Of a DNA stretch of 64,000 nt, positions 57,898 to 64,000 are shown in pieces. The first letter of the stretch is position 1. Each line of letters begins with the position of its first letter. The notes below the pieces were generated by a model, which saw only the letters and a program-made list of their open reading frames with translations, did no database searches and was not told the DNA's origin. Source of the DNA: Ophiobolus disseminans (taxonomy: Eukaryota > Ascomycota > Dothideomycetes > Pleosporales > Phaeosphaeriaceae); contig MU006218.1 of assembly GCA_010093685.1 (NCBI GenBank), forward strand, positions 717,766 through 781,765, read 5' to 3'. Position numbers and translations under genes: made by a program.

Positions 57898-59059
57898 CTA
57901 CCTAAATTTGTGCTGCTCATCAATATCATCTCCGCCAGTGCCTCCCGTATCGCCATCATCCACATTTTGGCCCGTATCCTCATCAGAAACCACAATCAGC
58001 GGCCTACTCTGGACGTTTCCACCCTTTCGGCCCATTCCTTTGGAGTCGCCACCGCCACGAGCGCGATTCTGTCGGGAACGCTTCTTGGAGATGAACTCGC
58101 CCTTCTCTTCCAGATTCCATGGGCATTTCTTGCCTCGATCATTCTCATCGTCTTCGATAGTAGTGGGGGGCTGCTTGATTGGCGATTTTGACCGGGATTG
58201 GGAGCGCGATACTGAAGCATTGCAATCTTGGCGCACATGCTGGAGGACAGCCCTGAGTGTGTCCCGTGAAGCAGCCTTAGAGAGTGGAATATCGCTGCGC
58301 GAAACGAGGAAGTCAACGAGGTGCTGCATAAAAGTTAAAATGTTGCAGATGATTTGCTTGAAACCGTTACTTTAGTATCGGCATCAGACATGCCCTAATC
58401 CCACCAGTCTAAGCCATTGCCTACAGAGTCGGTCATAAAGTCCTCTACCTATTTACGCGTAGTAGAGCGCTCGTCGCTGTAGAAGTTGTCAGTTTATGTA
58501 ACGTCCTCTGCATCTCGCTCAGGAAAGCTGAGTGACTACTGTTGCAAACAATATTCAAGAGCTAGATGACGAATATTCACCTCGACATCTACTTCTTTCC
58601 TCATTACTTCATCGTCTTCCTCAAGGAGCTGAGCCGCCACGCCCATCAACTCAAAATGGGTCTTTATTCTAGGGAGATGGACGAGCAACACGTCTACAGC
58701 AAAATACCACTCTGCGACCGCCTCTTCTAAGGTTTTGTAATTGATAGAATGGTCGGCAATAACGTTTGCTCTCAAGGAAGGTGCAAGGGCGTTCAGTGAA
58801 GGTCAGAATAGGCTCGAGCATATCAGTGATATCGTTCTATGTTTTCTGCGTGTACAGCTTTACCGCACCAAGATCCTTAAGAGCAGCTCGCGTTCCTTCT
58901 GATATCTTGGTCCTCTTGTGAACAAGCGGGTAGCTTCGAGAATCTCTCGCGGGCTTCTTCAAAAGCTAAGCTGGGGCCTTTCGCAATTCCTGGTGATGCG
59001 CCGAGGTGGGATTCGTCAACCACATTCTCTTGCAGAAGCGTGGCGTATTCCTTCATCAA
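57898..59059 (-). pseudogene. Decayed gene of unknown family
   Basis: Protein-like minus-strand sequence runs through several frames. One segment (58775-58371) reads LEEAVAEWYFAVDVLLVHLP ... IRHLALEYCLQQ, then four in-frame stops (TAG, TAA, TAG, TAG) separated by plausible protein (SLSFPERDAEDV, TDNFYSDERSTTRK, VEDFMTDSVGNGLDWWD, GMSDADTK). An apparent intron (58370-58324) then joins HLVDFLVSRSDIPLSKAASR and a basic/acidic tail to the stop at 57898. Upstream, a frameshift near 58780 separates ITDMLEPILTFTERP from LAPSLRANVIADH. Another lies near 58920. The stops fit C-to-T changes at Gln or Trp codons. The last part (58391-57898) could still be a small intact gene of 148 residues. Function unknown. 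Confidence 0.6.
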
Positions 59060-59557
59060 GGCGTCCTTGCTGCCATAGATCCAAATCTTGATGAAGGTTT
59101 TGACCTAGACGAGCTCTTGGAGATGCACTGTCATGTAGTACGTCCCAACCAGGTCCGGTTGCTATTGTACGTGCTCATCCCAAGCCGTTCGGATATTGAT
59201 CTTAGCATTGCGACGTCAGTGCTTGTCTTGTAAATGTATAACCTGAACAAGCAATAGTGCGTCCTGAAGTTATACACCAACGTATTATTGACATGTAATG
59301 ATTAGAGGTACACACAGACGTGCTAGTTTACTAATATAAAGTTATAACGCTGCGAGGATATTCAGGCCACCTCGTAGTTAGTGAGACAGTGCCTGTCTTG
59401 GAAGGAAAGAATAAGGGGTCCTCCGTGACTAGCGCGGGGCCACGCAAAAAGGCAACATTTGCACCTTCCATGCGCCAGTTTGATATGGTCATACAAACTA
59501 TATCATTCACCATCACTTCTGAAATAGCAAGAAAAGAGCTATGAGAGCAAAAAGAAG
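59060..59557. other. 0.5-kb AT-rich spacer
   Basis: Between the decayed gene and the tRNA gene. No feature recognised. Confidence 0.4.
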
Positions 59558-59640
59558 TGGACGGGCGGGTGATCGAAACCCGGACCTTCCGCAGGCATTG
59601 GAGATGCAAAGCGGACGCTCTACCACTGAGCCACACGCCC
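59558..59640 (-). tRNA. tRNA-Ala (TGC anticodon) with an 11-nt intron
   Basis: Read on the minus strand from 59640: acceptor GGGCGTG, T8-G9, D-stem GCTC/GAGC, anticodon stem TCCGC/GCGGA with loop TT-TGC-A, variable AGGTC, T-stem CGGGT/ACCCG with loop TTCGATC, 3' acceptor CCCGTCC and discriminator A73. An 11-nt intron (TCTCCAATGCC) follows position 37, the usual place. The acceptor contains the G3-T70 wobble pair, the universal identity element read by alanyl-tRNA synthetase. There is one mismatch (T6-C67). Confidence 0.93.
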
Positions 59641-60074
59641 TGTGATTATTCTGAACTTTGTAAAATAAATAATAAATATCGGACAACAAAATCTAGATGG
59701 GGGCTGATGTGGACAGCCTTTGGTCTTATCGTTCCCTCCTTATCCTTTTTTGTGTAGGACCCACAAAAAGGTTGTGACAGCATCCAAAAATTGCAAGGAT
59801 ATACCGGGCCCGTTTCACAGCCACCGACTTGGCGCATGCTCGGACGTACCACTGCGTCAGCTCCGCGAACACCAGCTGCGCGTATGTCTTACGGCTAAGG
59901 ACACATCGTTACTCATTCTCCATTCCTCGTCGCGACTCAACACCCAAAATACCACTGTCCCACAAAGCAGTACTGGATCATTTCCTCTCGGAGTCGAACG
60001 CGCGTCCGTCGCAAGGAAGCTCGGCATTGAGCTCGCAAGCTGTCAACAGCCTCACAAACACCACAACCAGCAAG
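59641..60074. other. Kinase gene 5' region
   Basis: A 434-bp stretch upstream of the kinase start. It is open in the kinase frame from 59829, but the first conserved residues start at ATG 60075. Confidence 0.4.
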
Positions 60075-61421
60075 ATGGGGTCATTAGGGACATACTTTAT
60101 GGACGTCATCTACTCGTTTACAAATTGCATGGTTTGCTTTCCGAGCTCGCCACAACTCAAGATAAACAGCCGGAGCTTCAAGATACTGCGGCTACTCGGC
60201 GAGGTACGCCACCAATGAATCGCAATTGCAATCGCATTGACTAATTGCGACGACAGGGCGGTTTTTCATACGTCTATCTTGTACAAGACAACTCAAACCA
60301 ACAACTGCTCGCTCTCAAGAAGATTCGATGTCCCTTTGGCCAGGAGAGCGTGAGCCTGGCGCTCAAGGAAGTCGAGGCCTACACTCTCTTCTCGCCGCAC
60401 CCAAACATTATCCACTCAATAGACTACTCAGTTGAGACCGACAAGTCAGATGCATCAGCGAAAACTGTATACATCCTCCTCCCATACTATCGCCGCGGCA
60501 ACCTCCAAGACATGATCAACGCGAACCTCGTCAACCACACAAAGTTCCCCGAGCGGAGACTCATGGTCTTATTCCTAGGCGTGTGCAAAGCGCTCAAGGC
60601 CATGCATCAGTACAAAATCAAGGGAGGCCCAGGTGGTTCGCGCAGTGAAAACAAGGCCAAGAAAGTCCGGCGAGAAGCCGCGCGCGCAGACGCCCAAGCA
60701 GCCGAGAGCATGGAAATGCGCCCGAGCCGGAAACACCGCGAACACGACGATGACGACGAGCAAGAAGCTGAGGGTCTGCTGGAGGAGACAGAAGTCACAA
60801 TGGCGCAGGAAGGCATTGCGCCGGGTGGTGAGCGCGCATACGCGCATCGCGACATCAAGCCTGGTATGCCTTGACTATACTAGACCTTGTATTGAATTCC
60901 AGGCTAACGCAATCGCAGGCAACATCATGATCGACGACGACGGCAAATCCCCCATCCTCATGGACCTCGGCTCCCTCGCGCCCTCACCCACACCCATAAC
61001 ATCCCGCTCCCTCGCCCTGCAAGTCCAAGACACAGCCGCCGAACACTCCACCATGCCGTACCGCGCCCCCGAGCTCTTCGACGTGAAAACCGGCAGCGTA
61101 ATCGACACAAAAGTAGACATTTGGTCGCTTGGCTGCACACTGTATGCGTGTCTCGTCGGCAAGAGCCCGTTCGAGTCCCGCTCGGATGAGACGGGTGGCA
61201 GTCTGAGTATATGTGTGCTTGGCGGCGATTGGAGGTTTCCCGACGAGGGGCCGCAGCGGGGCAAGGCAAAGCAGACGGAGGAGGCGATTAGTGATGGGGT
61301 CAAGGAGGTGGTGCGCAAGTGTTTGAGGCTGGAGCCGAGTGAGCGGCCGGATGTGGATGAGTTGATTGTGATTGTCGAGGAGCTGTTGCAGAGTTTGCCT
61401 GAGGATGGGGCGGAGGACTGA
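60075..61421 (+). CDS. STK16/NAK-family serine/threonine kinase
   Basis: Three exons: 60075-60203, 60257-60863 and 60919-61421, 1,239 nt, 412 residues. Kinase motifs: LGEGGFSYVYLV (Gly loop), LALKKI (VAIK Lys), KEVEAY (Glu), AHRDIKPGNIMID (catalytic loop), DLGSLA in place of DFG as in STK16, and PYRAPELFD (APE). STK16 and its yeast relative Env7 act on Golgi or vacuolar membranes. The N-terminus MGSLGTYFM with C18 and C21 fits myristoylation plus palmitoylation. A ~70-residue charged insert (GGPGGSRSENKAKK ... HREHDDDDEQEAEG) lies between helix E and the catalytic loop, a feature of fungal members. I chose ATG 60075 for the acylation signal. Confidence 0.92.
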
Positions 61422-61441
61422 GGGTGTGAAGGCTTTAATGT

Positions 61442-61801
61442 ATGTTGAAACGGCATGTTACACCATCACCTTTCCCACCGCGGTGGAAACAACAAATCCA
61501 TACAGCAAACTCCCATTCAGTCTACAAGTATCCCCCACGTCCCTTAGCATCCATCTCCCACTCTCCCCACACACATAACACCATACCACCCAAAACCCAA
61601 AACCATGGCCATCACCATACCCATCCCCAATTCCACACCCCCCACACGCCCTCTCCCTCCGACCCGCTCAACGAATACCTCTCCGAACTCGCCGAAATCC
61701 TCCCCGATCACGCCCACAACGTGGATTTTGTGCGCAACGCACTGCAGCAGCGGCACGAGAGGTACGAGCCCTGGGAGAAGAAGACGCGCGAGGCGTTGTA
61801 G
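61442..61801 (+). CDS. Small protein related to the product at 62266-62652
   Basis: Open from ATG 61442 for 119 codons. The first ~70 residues are low-complexity (H, P, T, S). The last ~47, DPLNEYLSELAEILPDHAHN and on to QQRHERYEPWEKKTREAL, align without gaps to the neighbouring gene on the other strand at about 15 of 47 positions (DP-N, L, HA, QQ, YE-W, K, L). This supports the frame despite its short length. The ATG at 61605 is in a different frame. Function unknown; a helical core is likely. Confidence 0.55.
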   Translation: MLKRHVTPSPFPPRWKQQIHTANSHSVYKYPPRPLASISHSPHTHNTIPPKTQNHGHHHTHPQFHTPHTPSPSDPLNEYLSELAEILPDHAHNVDFVRNALQQRHERYEPWEKKTREAL

Positions 61802-61913
61802 TGCAGTGGGAAAAGTGAAAGTGAGGTAGAGCGTGAGATGGGGGAAGTTAATAAACTTGTAATATTATATCAAAATATAAGAGGTCCTCGTTGAGTAGCT
61901 ATATGTGGCGAAG

Positions 61914-62021
61914 ATGAAAAAGTTGTTTAAGACTGTGGCAGAGGAGGCCAGATCCGTAGTAGAGGAAGTGGAGGACTTTGCGGAGAGGTTAGAAGATGTA
62001 GTTGCGAAGATGGGGGAGTGA
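61914..62021 (+). CDS. Possible 35-residue amphipathic small ORF
   Basis: ATG to TGA, 36 codons. The product is highly charged and helical (KKLFKTVAEEARSVVEEVED then FAERLEDVVAKMGE), with a coiled-coil-like heptad of V, L and F. It lies 110 bp after the end of the previous small gene. The composition is protein-like, but the size allows chance. It could also be a last exon. Confidence 0.3.
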   Translation: MKKLFKTVAEEARSVVEEVEDFAERLEDVVAKMGE

Positions 62022-62265
62022 GTTTGAGAAGTGAGTATATTGTGTTCGGTGAGGAAATGTGTGGGAATAATTTGATGTCAATTAATTTTCTCTGAAGTGC
62101 ACGACGAACATGCTGTGCCAATAACTCAGTCGTCATCAAACCTGGGACTTGAATGGAGAAGTAGCATGTGTCTTGTTGTGCATTAAGCTTTGCTACAGGT
62201 ATCGTACCCTCTCGCACAAATTCCAAACACTAGGGCCTACCGCCTCTCAAATGCCCATTTCCTCG

Positions 62266-62652
62266 CTAAGTAACTTCCAATACTTCCTTCGCGCAATCTA
62301 GAAACGTCTGCAAATACTTCAACACCAGCTGCCCCTTCTCCAGCGCCTCCTGCCACTTCATTCGTAGCATACCATCGTACGCCTCTCTCATGTTATCCTC
62401 CATCTTGTTAGGATTACCCATCTGCATGTGCAGCTCGGCCCATTTTTTTCTCTTCCACGTTTCATACTCTGCAGTTTCCTGCTGAATGTTCTGAGACATT
62501 TGTTTGATGGATAGAGCATGTTCGATCATGGATTGCCTGAGGTCAACTAGTAATTTGTTCACTGGGTCAGCGGGATCGATGGTGTAGGGTCTTTTGTAGG
62601 TTGGGCGTGGGAAGCTGATGGACGTTGGTGGGTCCGGTGAAGTGTTGGTCAT
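62266..62652 (-). CDS. Small helical protein, paralogue of the product at 61442-61801
   Basis: Single exon, 128 residues from ATG 62652 (MTNTSPDPPTSISFPRPTYK). In-frame ATGs further upstream (62781) exist but add unlikely sequence. The core reads DPADPVNKLLVDLRQSMIEH ... QQETAEYETWKRKKWAELHM and ends in a helical tail (KYLQTFLDCAKEVLEVT). The block DP-N...L...HA...QQ...YE-W..K matches the gene at 61442. The two genes are convergent. Family unknown. Confidence 0.6.
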   Translation of the reverse strand: MTNTSPDPPTSISFPRPTYKRPYTIDPADPVNKLLVDLRQSMIEHALSIKQMSQNIQQETAEYETWKRKKWAELHMQMGNPNKMEDNMREAYDGMLRMKWQEALEKGQLVLKYLQTFLDCAKEVLEVT

Positions 62653-62964
62653 GGTACCTAGGTAGATGTTGGGGAAGAAATTGGGATTGATGAAGATATG
62701 ATTAGGAGAGGGCGGCGTAGCTTTATGATATATAGGCCGTAGGTGTTTTACACACATCAATTGTTCGATTCTGCTTGACATGATAGCAATTACTACTGTC
62801 ACGAGCTCTACGCTAGGCTAAGGTTGTAGAAGAAAAAAAAAGCGCATGAAAACAAGGAGCCTGATACTCGTGTGTAAACAGCAAGCTATTGCGTAGACGC
62901 GAGGCACCAAAACTCTCCCGCTATTATTACTTTGATTATATTGTCAACAAAACACAAATCTTGC

Positions 62965-63084
62965 ACATACGACCATAGGATCTTGAATAACAGCGCTTCC
63001 CGTTCGCTCAGCGGTACTTAAGCAGGATACCGGCGGATTAGTAGTCAGGTGGGTGACCACTGGCGAATACCTGCTGTTGTATGT
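62965..63084 (+). rRNA. 5S ribosomal RNA gene
   Basis: About 120 nt, from ACATACGACCATAGG to TGTTGTATGT. The ends pair over 9 bp (ACATACGAC with GTTGTATGT, one G-T). The internal Pol III control region is present (CGGTACTTAAGC, GGTGGGTGACCACTGGCGAA). A T5 run directly after the gene is the Pol III terminator. It is a solitary copy, as in other filamentous fungi with dispersed 5S genes. Confidence 0.93.
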
Positions 63085-63533
63085 TTTTGCCATTCTTTGT
63101 GCACCTGAAATGGGATGGAAGGAAGGAGATAGTAGAGGAAGAACTCGCTCGTCTGTTGTCTCTACCAGCTCAACGAAACGTGTCCCATGACTTTATGTAG
63201 CGATTTAGGGTTAGTTAATCTCGAGCATGCAATAGCCTTTTTTCCTTGTGACGAATCGTTTGTGTGACTTGCGACGATATCGGTGTGAGAACTATTGCAG
63301 TTTGAGTTCAGGGGAGATGAGGTGATAGGGAGCGGTTGAGTTTTTCACGCATAGTATTAAATTATAACTCAGGGCAATAAATACGTGTAGAGTGCTGACT
63401 AGGTATGCGTGTTGGAATGTTTCGCACGTGGCTGATGTGTGTTGGTAAAAACCGTATGATCCAAACAGAACGTGTAAACTTGCGGAACTCCGGGACTGCT
63501 AAATTTCGAACTAACAGACGAGCTCCCGCATTC
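63085..63533. other. Intergenic region after the 5S gene
   Basis: Begins with the 5S T-run terminator. No further gene seen before the fragment at 63534. Confidence 0.4.
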
Positions 63534-63992
63534 TCAGGCCGGGTTTTTCTTTACTCGTTTCTGAAAAGTACGAGTGAACTTGTTCCACCCGCTCCACGTC
63601 ACCGTGACCTTGCACCCCGGATTCCACTCTTGCACAAGCGTCCACAGCTTGTCCAGTTTCTCGTCCACTTCGAGGTGATACTGTTCAATGTCTTCATAGT
63701 ACACCGTGGGAGAGCCAAAGGTCAAGTAGATATGCTTCAGCGCCGGTAGCCGTTTCATCCACGACATATCTGCTTCGTTTACCCAGTTTGGCACGGGGCG
63801 GCCGAGAAAGGGAGTAATTGGCTTTTCCATAGCCCATTTCTCGAACTCCAGTGCGCGGATGGCGGCTCTATCGGCGAGTGGAATACGAGGGAGCCATTTA
63901 CGGACGCTGTGATTGCTTTGGATGATTACTCGAATGATGTTGTACCGGTAGAGGGCGTCGGACGTTTCGTTGAAGATCTGGCGACATGTCAT
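63534..63992 (-). CDS. C-terminal part of a conserved fungal protein, cut by the window edge
   Basis: Reads TCRQIFNETSDALYRYNIIR ... FEKWAMEKPITPFLGRPVPN ... LPALKHIYLTFGSPTV ... VTVTWSGWNKFTRTFQKRVK to the stop at 63534; 150+ codons are visible. 'LTCRQI..E' followed by a Leu-rich body is typical of the large class of Dothideomycete '2EXR/F-box-like' unknowns. The true start is probably beyond 64000. Confidence 0.6.
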   Translation of the reverse strand: MTCRQIFNETSDALYRYNIIRVIIQSNHSVRKWLPRIPLADRAAIRALEFEKWAMEKPITPFLGRPVPNWVNEADMSWMKRLPALKHIYLTFGSPTVYYEDIEQYHLEVDEKLDKLWTLVQEWNPGCKVTVTWSGWNKFTRTFQKRVKKNPA

Positions 63993-64000
63993 GCGCGGGT

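Noticed and set aside
57898..58329. Stand-alone gene starting at ATG 58329
   Set aside because: That ATG overlaps a good 3' splice site (ATGCAG) that joins to MSDADTK upstream, so it is more likely an exon of the decayed gene.
61605..61829. Gene from ATG 61605
   Set aside because: Its frame gives Arg/Ser/Pro low-complexity sequence; the frame from 61442 carries the block shared with the neighbour.

Overview
The window is nuclear DNA of a filamentous ascomycete (Pezizomycotina; Dothideomycetes is my best guess, from overall gene flavour only). The reasons are short 45-140 bp introns with GTRNGT donors and CTAAC-type branch sites, fungal-specific families (Zn2Cys6 regulator, DUF3712, RCR-like protein, Mph1, Snt2), a dispersed 5S rRNA gene, an intron-containing tRNA gene, and a pogo-type transposon whose damage looks like repeat-induced point mutation (RIP). 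There are no operons. Genes stand singly on both strands.

Layout. 0.6-15.4 kb is gene-dense: a small hypothetical protein, a DUF3712 membrane protein, a GPATCH11-like G-patch protein, ORC3, 3-hydroxyanthranilate dioxygenase (with a mitochondrial-looking presequence) divergent from a Ctr copper transporter, a fumarate reductase fused to cytochrome b5, and a Cdc1/Ted1-type metallophosphoesterase. 15.4-21.9 kb has no host gene. It carries about 23 same-strand copies of a 17-bp motif, three of them inside ~100-bp tandem repeats. The array is split by a 2.3-kb dead pogo element, which itself holds a 192-bp MITE-like insertion. 21.9-33.4 kb holds alanyl-tRNA synthetase (two in-frame starts that fit dual targeting), two small fungal proteins and a 1,702-residue Snt2-type chromatin protein. 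35.4-47.9 kb holds an F-box protein, a secreted Cys-rich peptide precursor, a GPI-type Cys-rich protein, Mph1 helicase, a small rhodanese and ERO1 (ending in RDEL after a last intron). 49.7-54.8 kb may be a small co-regulated locus: a Zn2Cys6 regulator, an arylsulfotransferase-like protein and an NCS1 permease. The last two are divergent, and their shared promoter holds two CGG-N4-CCG palindromes. 55.9-64 kb holds a DUF2235 hydrolase, a decayed gene, tRNA-Ala(TGC), an STK16/NAK-type kinase, a pair of small related genes, a 5S rRNA gene and a gene fragment at the right edge.

The strongest unexplained signal is the 17-bp motif array (consensus GCTAAGAATTGCAGTGC, often after a C-rich CTCCTC tract) at 15561-21773. 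I do not recognise it as any described element. Exon structures below were worked out by hand; for the confident models the exon lengths sum to a multiple of three and the joined reading matches the family.
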